Shown here piece after piece: positions 1 to 8,298 of a DNA stretch of 40,212 nt. The notes beneath the pieces were generated by a model. The model did no database searches and was not told the origin of the DNA. It was given only the letters and a program-made list of their open reading frames with translations. The stretch's first letter is position 1; each line of letters opens with the position of its first letter. The stretch lies in NCBI GenBank assembly GCA_002345545.1, contig DDVW01000048.1, positions 36,593 through 76,804 of the forward strand, in the 5' to 3' direction. The position numbers and the translations under genes are program-made. This DNA is from Stenotrophomonas sp. UBA2302. GTDB taxonomy: Bacteria > Pseudomonadota > Gammaproteobacteria > Xanthomonadales > Xanthomonadaceae.

Positions 1-1
1 G

Positions 2-46
2 GCTGCCGCTGAGCAGGCTGCTGCTGAGCAGGCCGCTGCCGAACAG
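2..46 (+). repeat. Three tandem 15-nt repeats encoding AAAEQ
   Basis: Three consecutive 15-base units, at 2-16, 17-31 and 32-46, differ only at synonymous or near-synonymous positions (for example GCTGCCGCTGAGCAG then GCTGCTGCTGAGCAG). They encode AAAEQ each time, inside the partial phage gene. The repeat may continue to the left of the window. Confidence 0.7.
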
Positions 47-124
47 GCTGCCAAGAAGCTCGCCGCCGGATCCACGGCGTACAAGACGGCGGTCAAGAAA
101 GCCGCAGCCAAGGGCGGGAAGTAA
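2..124 (+). CDS. C-terminal end of a small phage protein with Ala-Glu-Gln repeats (partial)
   Basis: The open frame enters from the left edge and stops at TAA 122-124. The visible 40 residues contain three tandem AAAEQ-like units followed by a Lys/Ala-rich tail ending in KGGK. It ends five bases before the start of the DUF1320 gene, so it belongs to the same operon. In Mu-like phages the gene between the major head protein and gp36 is gp35, so a gp35-like role is possible by position only. The visible part has no recognisable domain and the repeat is low complexity. Confidence 0.55.
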   Translation, partial: AAAEQAAAEQAAAEQAAKKLAAGSTAYKTAVKKAAAKGGK

Positions 125-129
125 GCGCC

Positions 130-657
130 ATGTACTGCACGCCCTCTCACCTTGCCGATGCCAAGCTCGCACGCGAGCTGGCACAGGTGGCCACGCCGGA
201 GCGCTATCAGATCGTCGCCGACGATCTGATGGATGCCACCCTGCGCGGTGCCGATCGCAGCGCCTGGTTGCCCGATGACGTGCTGGTTGCCGATGAGGCA
301 CTGGCTGTCATCACCAGCGCGCTGCTGGACGCGGAGGGCGTGATCAACGGTTACCTGGTCATGCGCAAGCCGGTGGCTTACGTGGTGCCCTTGAACCCGG
401 TGCCCGGCATTGTCGCCACCTGGGCGCGGTGGATCGCTCGCTATCTGCTGCACAAGGATCGGGTCAACACGCAGGAGCGGACCGACCCGGTGGTGCGTGA
501 CTACCAGCAGGCCATCAGGTTTCTGGAGCTGACCCGCGACGGGAAGTTCAGCCTGGGCGTTGATGACCCGCTGCCGCCGCCCAGTGGTGGCTCGGTGGAA
601 TGGCAGGCGGATGAGCGCCAGTTCACCAGCAGCACCCTGCGGGACTACGGGCAATGA
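130..657 (+). CDS. DUF1320 family phage protein (Mu gp36-like)
   Basis: The 175-aa product starts with the YCT segment and goes on with an acidic helical part and a long helix near residues 90-135 (TWARWIARYLLHK...). This is the layout of the DUF1320/Mu gp36 family, found between the major head protein and the tail genes of Mu-like prophages. The family is thought to act at the head-tail connection (an adaptor), but its exact job is not settled. Its stop overlaps the ATG of the next gene by four bases (ATGA at 654-657), so the two are probably translationally coupled. The length fits the somewhat longer members of the family. Confidence 0.75.
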   Translation: MYCTPSHLADAKLARELAQVATPERYQIVADDLMDATLRGADRSAWLPDDVLVADEALAVITSALLDAEGVINGYLVMRKPVAYVVPLNPVPGIVATWARWIARYLLHKDRVNTQERTDPVVRDYQQAIRFLELTRDGKFSLGVDDPLPPPSGGSVEWQADERQFTSSTLRDYGQ

Positions 658-1124
658 GCGCGGCACCTTTCGACGTGCGCGGCATCCAGGCACGGCTGAA
701 GGAACAGGCCAAGGTGCTGCGGTTGGTTCAAGGCTCGGCCGATTACATGGCCATCCGCAGCCTGCAGGACTTCCTGGCGCCGTGTGCCTACGTGGTGCTG
801 GCGCGCGAGAAAGGCATCCCGAACCCGCCGGGCCATGCCATGCCGGGCCAACAGGCAGCGGTGCGCCAGGTGATGGTCGTGACGTTTGCTGTGGTGGTTG
901 CGGTGCGCAACTACCGGGACGACCGCGGAGCAGCCGTGGTCGACGACCTCACCGCCGTGCTCAACGCCACGCGCGGCGCCCTGATCGGCTGGGTGCCGCC
1001 CGGCCTGAAAGGTGCCCGTGCATGCCAGCTGCTGCAGGGCGATATCCAGGACTACGACGCCGGCACGGTGTTGTGGGCCGACGTTTACCAAACACAACAC
1101 TCCATCGGAGGAGCGCAAACGTGA
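654..1124 (+). CDS. Phage tail terminator-like protein (Mu gp37-like position)
   Basis: The 156-aa product has a helical N-terminus, then a strand-rich middle (VRQVMVVTFAVVVAVRNY) followed by a helix and the segment GWVPPGLKGAR. This pattern is seen in small tail-terminator/tail-completion proteins of siphophages, which cap the tail tube where it meets the head. Its position directly after the gp36-like gene supports the call. ATG at 654 overlaps the upstream stop, and the TGA at 1122-1124 overlaps the next GTG start. The family assignment is from overall pattern and position, not from a diagnostic motif. Confidence 0.6.
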   Translation: MSAAPFDVRGIQARLKEQAKVLRLVQGSADYMAIRSLQDFLAPCAYVVLAREKGIPNPPGHAMPGQQAAVRQVMVVTFAVVVAVRNYRDDRGAAVVDDLTAVLNATRGALIGWVPPGLKGARACQLLQGDIQDYDAGTVLWADVYQTQHSIGGAQT

Positions 1125-1282
1125 GCGAGAAGCCGCAGCAGAAGACGGTCGAGGTCACCCTCGCCAAGGACCACCACCATGCCGGCAAGGCCTACCAGGC
1201 CGGCGCCAAGATCAAGGTGACCGAGCCGGAACGTGACTGGCTGATCACCCACAAGGTCGCCGAACCGGCGAAGGAGAAGTGA
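1121..1282 (+). CDS. Small phage protein, DUF7210-like
   Basis: The 53-aa product begins at GTG 1121, which has a strong Shine-Dalgarno sequence (GGAGGAG at about 1108-1113) and overlaps the previous stop. A larger open frame running upstream is only a shadow of the preceding gene. The body (VTLAKDHHHAGKAYQAGAKI, then a W-L-I-T-H-K-V segment) resembles the short phage proteins that place a small beta-rich domain between the terminator and tail-tube genes. The function is unknown; it could be a minor head-tail or tail-tube accessory protein. Confidence 0.7.
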   Translation: MSEKPQQKTVEVTLAKDHHHAGKAYQAGAKIKVTEPERDWLITHKVAEPAKEK

Positions 1283-1283
1283 T

Positions 1284-2042
1284 ATGACCGGCTCTCTGTT
1301 TTCATTGCAGGGCTTCATCCGTCTTGGCGAGCTGGATGCCAACGGCAACATCGGCAAGATGCGCTGGGTGGGCAACGTGCCCGAGGCCACGCTGGAGCTG
1401 GGCACCAGCAACACCGACAAGAACGAATCGTTTTCTGGCAAGCGCCTGCAGATCGGTCGTCTGGCCACCGGCACTACTGCCGCGCTGAACATGACCCTGG
1501 ACTACTGGTCCTCGGCCAATCTGGCGCTGGCATTCCAGGCAACCGTTGCCGATATCGCCGCCTCGACGGTGACCTCCGAAGCGTTCCCGTCCGGGCTTGT
1601 AGCTGGCGACCAGGTGCGGCTGGATCACCCGTTTGCCAGCAACCTGGTCATCACCGACAGCACCGGCACCCCGGCAACGGTTGACCCGGCCCACTACGGA
1701 CTGGTCGGCCACGGCGCCAACATCGTCGAGATCAAGGATGTCGCGACGTACGTCCAGCCGTTCAAGGCGGCCTACAGCTACGAGGCGGCGCAGAACATCG
1801 TGCTGTTCTCCGCCCCTGGCAAGGTGGTGTTCCTGCAGTTCGACGGCATCAATACGGAGACCGACGAGCCGGTCATCCTCGACCTGTGGCGCACCCGCTT
1901 TGATCCGGTCAGCAACATGGGCCTGATCAATGCCGAGTACGGCAACCTGCCGCTGAGTGCCGCCGTGCTGTACGACACCCGCCGCGCCGCGGACCCGGTG
2001 CTGGGTGGCTTCGGCCGCATGCTGCAGAAGAAGGCCAGCTGA
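1284..2042 (+). CDS. Major tail tube protein
   Basis: The 252-aa product lies between the small connector genes and the tail-assembly chaperone, which is the usual slot of the tail tube protein in long-tailed siphophages. It is beta-rich and has the features of the family: an N-terminal GFIRLGEL strand, a segment around residues 30-60 stating the protein's own value (ATLELGTSNTDKNESFSG), and a C-terminal half giving a long strand pair (KVVFLQFDGIN, then LPLSAAVLYD). The subunits would stack as hexamers to form the tube through which DNA passes. The TGA at 2040-2042 overlaps the ATG of the chaperone gene. Confidence 0.8.
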   Translation: MTGSLFSLQGFIRLGELDANGNIGKMRWVGNVPEATLELGTSNTDKNESFSGKRLQIGRLATGTTAALNMTLDYWSSANLALAFQATVADIAASTVTSEAFPSGLVAGDQVRLDHPFASNLVITDSTGTPATVDPAHYGLVGHGANIVEIKDVATYVQPFKAAYSYEAAQNIVLFSAPGKVVFLQFDGINTETDEPVILDLWRTRFDPVSNMGLINAEYGNLPLSAAVLYDTRRAADPVLGGFGRMLQKKAS

Positions 2043-2545
2043 TGGCCAGGAAGGTTGCCAAGCAACCGGCAGCGGGGGCGCTCAAGAAGAGCGCCTCCGC
2101 CGCTGCCAAGGAACTGGAAGTTCTCCACCCGGACCGCCAGGTAATCATCGCCGGCTGTGGCATTACGGTCCGCGAGTACGGCTTCATCGAGGGCGCCAAG
2201 CTGGCACCGCTGATCAAGCCGTTGACCGACGCCCTGCATGGCCTGATCGCAGACGCCGATGCACCGCCGGGCTTCGACGCGATCGCTTTCGTCATGGCCG
2301 AGCACATCGATGCGGTGGTGCAGCTGGTCGCCACCGCCGCGGACGTTGAGCCGGAATGGATCACGGACCTGAGTGACCAGGACGGCGACTTCCTGATGCA
2401 GGTGTGGTGGCAGACCAACGCGCATTTTTTCATTCGGCGGGTCCTGCGGAAGGCCGCGCAGGAAAAGGTGGCAAGGCAATTGGCTGGGGGCGCGTCTACG
2501 CCACCCTCATCCGCGCCGGCTACGGACGAACCCCCGCAGAGCTAG
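2042..2545 (+). CDS. Tail assembly chaperone, short form (gpG-like)
   Basis: The 167-aa product sits between tail tube and tape measure, the conserved position of the tail assembly chaperone that coats the tape measure during tail assembly. The first about 15 residues are Lys/Ala-rich. The core (residues 25-130) is a compact alpha/beta domain starting ELEVLHPDRQVIIAGCGITV and ending with helices rich in acidic residues. Codons 129-130 form the slippery run T TTT TTC, where a -1 shift would move ribosomes into the next frame and make a 216-aa long form. The residues after the slip point in this frame turn Ser/Pro/Ala-rich and look unconserved, as expected for a tail that is only sometimes made. 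Confidence 0.75.
   Translation: MARKVAKQPAAGALKKSASAAAKELEVLHPDRQVIIAGCGITVREYGFIEGAKLAPLIKPLTDALHGLIADADAPPGFDAIAFVMAEHIDAVVQLVATAADVEPEWITDLSDQDGDFLMQVWWQTNAHFFIRRVLRKAAQEKVARQLAGGASTPPSSAPATDEPPQS
2425..2431 (+). promoter_or_regulatory. Candidate programmed -1 frameshift slippery heptamer T TTT TTC
   Basis: In the zero frame the codons read CAT TTT TTC. The run TTTTTTC fits the X XXY YYZ rule exactly, so both tRNAs can re-pair after slipping back one base (TTT TTT). The shift leads straight into the open frame ending at 2691. It lies where lambda-type phages place the G/GT frameshift. Two other candidates nearby, G GAA AAG at 2461-2467 and T GGG GGC at 2485-2491, do not fit the rule as well. 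Confidence 0.7.
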
Positions 2546-2691
2546 GCCAGTTCACCTACCGGCAGCTGATGCTTTTCCTCAAGGAAGAGGAGCGCCGGGA
2601 GCGCCACGCCCGACGTGACCGGGTGATCGATACGAATGCCGCCTTCGCAGGCGGGAAGCCCGCCGAGAGGCTGGTCAAAGCATTGGAGTAA
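2431..2691 (+). CDS. Frameshift extension of the tail assembly chaperone (gpT-like part)
   Basis: After the -1 shift the reading continues for 86 residues to TAA 2689-2691. The extension contains GWGRVYATLIRAGYGRTPAEL and FTYRQLMLFLKEEERRERH, a conserved-looking helical domain with a C-terminal basic/acidic helix, unlike the low-complexity end of the zero-frame product. No good independent start exists: the only upstream start in this frame, GTG 2404, has no Shine-Dalgarno sequence. It is therefore best read as the T part of a 216-aa GT fusion that links the chaperone to the tail tube. The stop is six bases before the tape measure start. Confidence 0.7.
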   Translation, partial: HSAGPAEGRAGKGGKAIGWGRVYATLIRAGYGRTPAELGQFTYRQLMLFLKEEERRERHARRDRVIDTNAAFAGGKPAERLVKALE

Positions 2692-2697
2692 CCGCCC

Positions 2698-5600
2698 GTG
2701 GCAAACCGCAACAGCGACTTGGAGTTGGCACTCAAGATCCGGACCGATCTTGCTAACACCCATGCAGCTTTGCACGGCACAGAAACCGGTCTGGAGGGCG
2801 TCCGCGATGCAGCCAAGGATGCCAAAACTGCACTGTCCGGACTTGGGGGCGACGTCAAGGGCGTGGCTGCCGTAGGCAAGGCCGCCGAGCAGGCGGCGAC
2901 CGGCCTGCAGCGCGAGGCGGAAACCGCCGACCAGGCGGCCTCCCGCATCAAGCAGATGGTCCAGGCCTCGCTGGAGTACCAGCGCGCCCTGGAACAGCAG
3001 CTGGCCTCGAGCGAAGCCGCATCCGATGCCACCAGTCGTGGTGCCAAGGCCACCGCCGAGCAGGCGGCCGCCGCGCGGGAAGCCGTGCAGGCGGCGTATG
3101 CCTCGCAGGCCGCGACCACGGCGCAGATCCAGTCCATCTCCGAGCTGCACAGCCGGGTGGAACGCGGCGCCCGCTCGATGGAGGATCTGGCCGAGACCGA
3201 GCAGCTGCTCGATCGCGCGATCCGGGGCGGGCTGGTCTCGGCCGAAGAGCAGTCCGAGATCTTCGACAAGCTCAACAAGCAGGAGAAGGGGCTGCTTGCT
3301 GACAAGGAGCGGATGGCGGCCACCCGTGCCAAGGAAGAACGGCAGGTCCGGCAGCTGCTGCGCGCCTACGATCCTGCCTCGGCTGCGCTGGCCAAGCTGG
3401 AAGCGGACGAGAAGAAGCTCAAGGCCGCCGTCGATGCCGGCACGATCTCGCGTGAGAAGGCCAACCGGGCGCTGGTGGGCATTGCTGCGCAACGGGCGCA
3501 GTGGCAGCAGCTGGATGATGGCGTGGAAGCGACCAGCCGCAAGATGGGCAGCCTCAAGCTGACCGCTCGCGAGATCCGCACCAGCCTGGCCAGCGTGGGC
3601 ACCAGCCTTGCCCAGGGGAATATCGCCGGAGCCGGCAACTCGCTGCTGAGCCTGGGCACGCGCGGCGCGGCCGGCATGGGTGCTTATGGCCTGGCGATCG
3701 GCGGCGTGGTTGCAGGCCTTGGACTGTTTGTCACGGCCGCATGGAAGTCGCACCAGGAGAACAAGCAGCTGGAGCTGTCGCTGATCGCCAGCGGCAATGC
3801 GGCTGGCACCACGGCTGGCCAGATGGCCAACATCCGCAACTCCACGGCGGCGGCGACCGGGGCGTATGGCGATGCGCAGAAGGCGGTGATCGGGCTGGCC
3901 AACTCCGGCAAGATTTCTGCCGCCATGCTGGAGACGGCCACCGCCGCGGCGCTCAACCTGTCCGAGCTGACCGGCGAGAGCATCGAGCAGACCACGCAGA
4001 AGATCATCGCGCTGGCCAAGGCGCCGAGCGCCCAGCTGGTGGAACTGAACCAGCAGTACAACTTCCTCACGCTGGAGGTGTACGAGAACGTCCAGGCGCT
4101 CGAGGCACAGGGGCGGCAGACAGAAGCCACCGAGGCCGCGGTGGAAGCCTTCGCCAAGGTGCATGAGCAGCGGGTGCGCGAAGCGCGCGAGCGCGCCGGC
4201 TTCCTCGAACAGGCATGGATGGGCGTCAAGGGTGCAGTGCTCGGCGCATGGCAGGCGATCAAGGATCTGGGCCGCACCGACGTGGACGCGCGGCTGGATT
4301 CGGCGAGGCAGGCGCTGGCGGAAGCGCAGCGCCGCGTGAACAGCTGGGGATTCGTTGGCGACCATGAGCGTGCAGCGCGGCAGATTCCGCAGCTTCAGGC
4401 CCTGATCGCATCACTGGAGGCTGAGAAGGCGGCACTGGATGAAAAGGCCGCATCCGACCAGCGCAACCAGGAGATCCAGAACGCGGGCGTGGCCGCGGCC
4501 AAGGCGCTGCAGGACCAGCTGGATGCCGGCGCGCCCAAGGCCGAGAAGTACGCCAAGGCCGTGGCCGAACTGGGCAAGAAGTTCCAGGACCTGCGCGCGG
4601 CAGCCGAGGCCGGCGACACCGACAGCCCGTTGCTTACCGACGTGATGTTTGGCGCGGACGGCAGCATCAGTGGCGGTGCCTATGACAAGGCGCTAAAGGC
4701 ACTGCAGGAGCAGTACCGCGAACGTCGCACCGGCGGCCGCCGCGGCGGGCAATCCGAAGAGCAGAAAGCCCAGGATGCGGCACGCCGTGATCTGGAAAAC
4801 CTGCAGAAGCAGGTCTCGATGCTGGGCGATCTGGAGGAAGGCCAGACCAAGGCCGGCGAAGCCGCGCGGATCCGCTACGAGATCGAACAAGGCGCCTACA
4901 AGAACGTCAGCGAAGCCCTCAAGAGCGAGCTGGTGGACCATGCCCAGCTGCTCGACGGCGAACGCCAGCGCATCGAGATGGCCAAGGAAATGGTCAACGT
5001 GCGGCTGGAGCTGGCTCGGCTGGAAGGCAAAGGCCCGGATGTTGAGCTGGCCAAGACGACCAAGGAGCTGACCCGCCTGCAGCAGCAGCTGGAAAACGTC
5101 GGCAAGACCGGCGACGCAGCCGATGTGGCCAAGCTGCTCAACCTCACCCAGGCCAGCGCGGAACTGAAGGGGCTGCGCGAGACCTACGACCGCACGATGG
5201 GCCAGATCGGGCTGGAACAGCAGCGCATCCAGGTGGAGCTGCAGGCTGGCTTGATCACCGAGGCCGATGCCCAGCAGAAGATCGTCAATCTTTACCGCGA
5301 CAAGTTGGGCGCCCTGCGCGAGCTGGTGCCGCAGATGCGCGCTGCAGCGGTGGCCTTGGGCGACCCGGCGGCGCTGGCTGCAGTCGAGCAGATCGAGCTG
5401 AAGCTGCGGGAGATGGCCGAGACCACCAACCTGCTGCAGCAGAGCGTGCGTGGCACGTTCCAGTCTGCATTCAAGGATGCCTTCATGTCGCTGGCCACCG
5501 CCGGCGGCGAGCTGGACGAGGTGGTCCGCAGCTTCTTCATGTCGATCGCAACGGGGCTGGCGGACTTCGCCGCCGAGCAGCTCTCGCAGCAGCTGGCCAA

Positions 5601-6264
5601 CCGTGTGACATCGATGCTGTTCGACAAGGGCGCGGACGTGGCCACCGAAGCGGCCGGCGCGGCAGCGACCCAGGCATCGGCCGTCGCGCTGTCCGCCGCT
5701 GCCGGTGCAGTAACGGCTGGCGCCACCGCAGTGACCACCAGCGCCACGGCCCTGGGCACGGGTGGCGCGAGCCTGATCACCGGCGCGGCTGCTGTCTCCG
5801 CTGCTGCAGTCCAGATGCAGGCAGCTGCCACGGCAATGATGATCGCCAATGCAGCCGGTGGCGGCTTCGCGGACGGTGGCTGGACCGGTCCGGGCAGCAA
5901 GTACAAGCCCGCCGGCATCGTCCATGCCGAGGAGTTCGTGCACCGCCGCGAGGTGGTGCGGCAACCGGGCGCGCTGCCATTCCTGTGGGACTTCAACCGC
6001 CGCGGCATGGCCGCGCTGCACGACTGGCGGGCGGGCTACGCCGAGGGTGGCCTGGTCACACCACCGTCGATCTCGGCCAGCCCGAGCTACAGCATGGGCG
6101 GCCCCGCACTATCGGCTCCTTCGATCAAAAACAGCATGAGCCTCTACAACTACTTCGACATGGACGCACTGGCGCAGGCCTTGGCGCGTCACCCGGCGAT
6201 GGAGAAATCCATCGTCAACGTCGCCAGCCAGAACGGCCAAACGATCAAGGCGGAGTGGCAGTGA
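2698..6264 (+). CDS. Tail length tape measure protein
   Basis: The 1188-aa product starts at GTG 2698, behind GGAG at 2685-2688. Residues 1-300 are Ala/Glu/Gln/Lys-rich coiled coil. A hydrophobic Gly/Ala stretch (about 325-350, GLAIGGVVAGLGLFVTAAW) could insert into a membrane during DNA entry. A second coiled-coil block spans about 520-900. The last third carries a lambda-type module with AFMSLATAGGELDEVVRSFF and, near residue 1055, the GGWTGPGSKYKPAGIVHAEE motif seen at the C-terminus of many lambda-family tape measures. Its length would set the tail length; by the usual rule of about 0.15 nm per residue this means a long siphophage tail. It ends in TGATG overlap with the next gene. Confidence 0.9.
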   Translation: MANRNSDLELALKIRTDLANTHAALHGTETGLEGVRDAAKDAKTALSGLGGDVKGVAAVGKAAEQAATGLQREAETADQAASRIKQMVQASLEYQRALEQQLASSEAASDATSRGAKATAEQAAAAREAVQAAYASQAATTAQIQSISELHSRVERGARSMEDLAETEQLLDRAIRGGLVSAEEQSEIFDKLNKQEKGLLADKERMAATRAKEERQVRQLLRAYDPASAALAKLEADEKKLKAAVDAGTISREKANRALVGIAAQRAQWQQLDDGVEATSRKMGSLKLTAREIRTSLASVGTSLAQGNIAGAGNSLLSLGTRGAAGMGAYGLAIGGVVAGLGLFVTAAWKSHQENKQLELSLIASGNAAGTTAGQMANIRNSTAAATGAYGDAQKAVIGLANSGKISAAMLETATAAALNLSELTGESIEQTTQKIIALAKAPSAQLVELNQQYNFLTLEVYENVQALEAQGRQTEATEAAVEAFAKVHEQRVREARERAGFLEQAWMGVKGAVLGAWQAIKDLGRTDVDARLDSARQALAEAQRRVNSWGFVGDHERAARQIPQLQALIASLEAEKAALDEKAASDQRNQEIQNAGVAAAKALQDQLDAGAPKAEKYAKAVAELGKKFQDLRAAAEAGDTDSPLLTDVMFGADGSISGGAYDKALKALQEQYRERRTGGRRGGQSEEQKAQDAARRDLENLQKQVSMLGDLEEGQTKAGEAARIRYEIEQGAYKNVSEALKSELVDHAQLLDGERQRIEMAKEMVNVRLELARLEGKGPDVELAKTTKELTRLQQQLENVGKTGDAADVAKLLNLTQASAELKGLRETYDRTMGQIGLEQQRIQVELQAGLITEADAQQKIVNLYRDKLGALRELVPQMRAAAVALGDPAALAAVEQIELKLREMAETTNLLQQSVRGTFQSAFKDAFMSLATAGGELDEVVRSFFMSIATGLADFAAEQLSQQLANRVTSMLFDKGADVATEAAGAAATQASAVALSAAAGAVTAGATAVTTSATALGTGGASLITGAAAVSAAAVQMQAAATAMMIANAAGGGFADGGWTGPGSKYKPAGIVHAEEFVHRREVVRQPGALPFLWDFNRRGMAALHDWRAGYAEGGLVTPPSISASPSYSMGGPALSAPSIKNSMSLYNYFDMDALAQALARHPAMEKSIVNVASQNGQTIKAEWQ

Positions 6265-7463
6265 TGGGGTTCGTTGCGGCGGGCCCGGTGATTTGGCCGA
6301 TGCCGGCGGACTGGGGTAGCAGCGTGCGCGAGTCGCTGAGCTGGTACACGGATGTGCTGCAGGCATCGGCCAGCGGCAGCACCGTCCACCGCTCCCTGCG
6401 CTCGGTCCCGCGCCGCAGTTTCTCGTTCGAGGTGATCGCCGACGAACAGGAGCGCCGGGTCATCGATGCGCTGATGCGCGCCTGGTCTGGCCGGCGCTGG
6501 CTGCTGCCGATCTGGCCGGATCAGCAGCTGATCGGATCAACGCTTGCCGCTGGCGCGGGGGGTATCCCGTGCCGCACGGCCGGCTTTGACTTCAGTGCTG
6601 GCGGCCGCGCGGTGCTGTGGTCGAGCGTGACGGAGTGGGAAGTTGTGCAGGTGGCCTCGATCGCGCCGGATGGCCTCGTACTAGCCGCGCCGGTAGCGGG
6701 CACGTGGGCGCGCGGGTCCCGGTTGGTGCCGTTGCGCTGGGCACGGCTGGACAGTAATTCCAGCATCCGCACGATCACGGACACGGTGGATCGTCCGGGG
6801 GTTTCATTCACGCTCGACGAGTCCTGCGATTGGCCGGCCCAGCTACCTGCGACTGAGTACCGCGGGCATCCGGTTCTGACGGCGCGGCCGGACTTCAGTG
6901 CGGACGGTGAAGTCGGCTACACCCGGCTGCTCACCACCGAAGATGATGGCGTCTCGCTTCCCTACACGGCGGACGTGGCCGGTGCGCCGTTCCGCACGAT
7001 GCGCAGCGCCTGGGAACTGTGGGGGCGCACCGAGCAGGCCGAGTTCCGCTCACTGCTGTATGGCCTGCGTGGCCGTGCGGTGCCGATCTGGGTGCCCTCC
7101 TGGCAGCAGGACCTGCGCCTGGTGCAGCCGGCGGCGAGCAGTGCGACGGAGATCCGCGTGGAGTGGGCTGGCTATGCGCTGTTCGGTGCGCAGCGGCCGA
7201 ACCGGCGCGACATTGCGATCCACCTGGCAGATGGCACCGTGCTGTATCGACGCATCACCGCATCCGCCGATATCGGCGCGGTTGAGCGGCTGACCCTGGA
7301 CGCGGCACTCGGCCGCGACGTTGCACCGGCGCAGGTGCGCGCCATCAGCTTCCTCGGCTTGTGCACACAAGCCAGCGACCAGGTGGACATCGAGCACATC
7401 ACCGACGGTGATGGACTGGCGCGCTGCACTCTGCCGTGGCATGAGGTCGCGCCCAATGTTTGA
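6264..7463 (+). CDS. Phage tail protein, probable distal tail component
   Basis: The 399-aa product follows the tape measure, starting at ATG 6264 in a TGATG overlap; the open frame extends upstream only because the tape measure has no stop in that frame. The protein seems to be made of two related halves. Residues 51-88 (RRSFSFEVIADEQERRVIDA, then GRRWLLPIWPDQQ) match the pattern of residues 250-283 (WELWGRTEQAEFRSLLYGLR, then GRAVPIWVPSWQQ). Both end in a GR-x-PIW-P strand. Such a repeat is common in tail hub or distal tail proteins built from gene-duplicated domains. It probably forms the ring joining the tube to the tip. No enzymatic motif is seen. Confidence 0.65.
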   Translation: MGFVAAGPVIWPMPADWGSSVRESLSWYTDVLQASASGSTVHRSLRSVPRRSFSFEVIADEQERRVIDALMRAWSGRRWLLPIWPDQQLIGSTLAAGAGGIPCRTAGFDFSAGGRAVLWSSVTEWEVVQVASIAPDGLVLAAPVAGTWARGSRLVPLRWARLDSNSSIRTITDTVDRPGVSFTLDESCDWPAQLPATEYRGHPVLTARPDFSADGEVGYTRLLTTEDDGVSLPYTADVAGAPFRTMRSAWELWGRTEQAEFRSLLYGLRGRAVPIWVPSWQQDLRLVQPAASSATEIRVEWAGYALFGAQRPNRRDIAIHLADGTVLYRRITASADIGAVERLTLDAALGRDVAPAQVRAISFLGLCTQASDQVDIEHITDGDGLARCTLPWHEVAPNV

Positions 7464-8298
7464 CCTGCGCGAGATCAGCCGCTTCTTCGGCCAGCCGATC
7501 CATCTTTTCCGCTTCACGCTGGGGCCGCTGTCGTGGCACTTCACCACCGCAAGCCAGCCGGTGGTGCTGGGCGCTGAGACTTTCATCCCCGCCGGCATCA
7601 GCCGCAGCGCGGTGCGCGAGACATCCGAGCGGAAGAAGAACCAGCTCACGATCACGATGCCCTACGCGCTGGACCCCGCCGCCGCCGACCCGCCGCCCAC
7701 GCAGTCCTTCGGCGATATCTGGCGTCCGTACCCGCCGTCCGACCGCGTTTTTGTCACGTGCATGGCGATGCATCGCGGTGATGCGGATGCCGCTGTCGAG
7801 TGGATGGGCCACGTTGTGCAGCCCGAGTTCACTGACACCCAGCTCAAGCTGACCTGCGACCCCACTACGGCGCGCCGCCGTGCGAAAGGTGGCGGCCGGC
7901 GCGCGCAGCGCGCATGCGAAGTGCCGGTGTACAGCCAAGGCCTGGGCCAGTGCAATCTGCTCAAAGAAGCCTTCGCTATCCCGGCCGTGGCCACAGCTGT
8001 GGCCGGGCTTACTGTTACTGCTGCCGAGCTGGCCGCGGCGCCGCTCGCCCTCGATGGCGGCTTCATCGAATGGACACTGCCGAACGGCCTGATTGAGCGG
8101 CGCACGATCATGTCGCACGCCGGCACGACGATCGAGCTGGACTACGGTGCGTTCGCTCTGCTCCCAGGGCTGGAGTTCATCGCATACCCCGGCTGCCCGC
8201 ACACCTGGGCCGCTTGCGAAGAGCGCGGCAACACCGACAACTACGGCGGCTGTCTGCACCTGCCGTCAAAGAACCCGTGGAGTGGCAACCCCCCGTGA
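7456..8298 (+). CDS. Tail protein of the phage BR0599/DUF2163 family
   Basis: The start is ATG 7456, which overlaps the previous stop by eight bases. The 280-aa protein has an N-terminal beta-rich domain (to about residue 150) that includes SERKKNQLTITMPY. The C-terminal domain contains the Cys-rich pattern typical of this family: ACEVPVYSQGLGQCNL at about 155 and CPHTWAACEERGNTDNYGGC near the C-terminus. The spaced Cys residues resemble the metal/iron-sulfur site of lambda gpL-type tail-tip proteins, so it may bind a metal cluster. It lies between the distal tail and tip genes and overlaps the tip gene by one base. Its role is probably in the tail hub below the tape measure. Confidence 0.8.
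   Translation: MFDLREISRFFGQPIHLFRFTLGPLSWHFTTASQPVVLGAETFIPAGISRSAVRETSERKKNQLTITMPYALDPAAADPPPTQSFGDIWRPYPPSDRVFVTCMAMHRGDADAAVEWMGHVVQPEFTDTQLKLTCDPTTARRRAKGGGRRAQRACEVPVYSQGLGQCNLLKEAFAIPAVATAVAGLTVTAAELAAAPLALDGGFIEWTLPNGLIERRTIMSHAGTTIELDYGAFALLPGLEFIAYPGCPHTWAACEERGNTDNYGGCLHLPSKNPWSGNPP

Noticed and set aside
2485..2491. T GGG GGC as a frameshift site
   Set aside because: The first base breaks the X XXY rule, unlike T TTT TTC 60 bases earlier.
2404..2691. Independent gene from GTG 2404 instead of a frameshift extension
   Set aside because: There is no Shine-Dalgarno sequence upstream, and the part before 2431 overlaps the zero frame while a perfect slippery heptamer is present.
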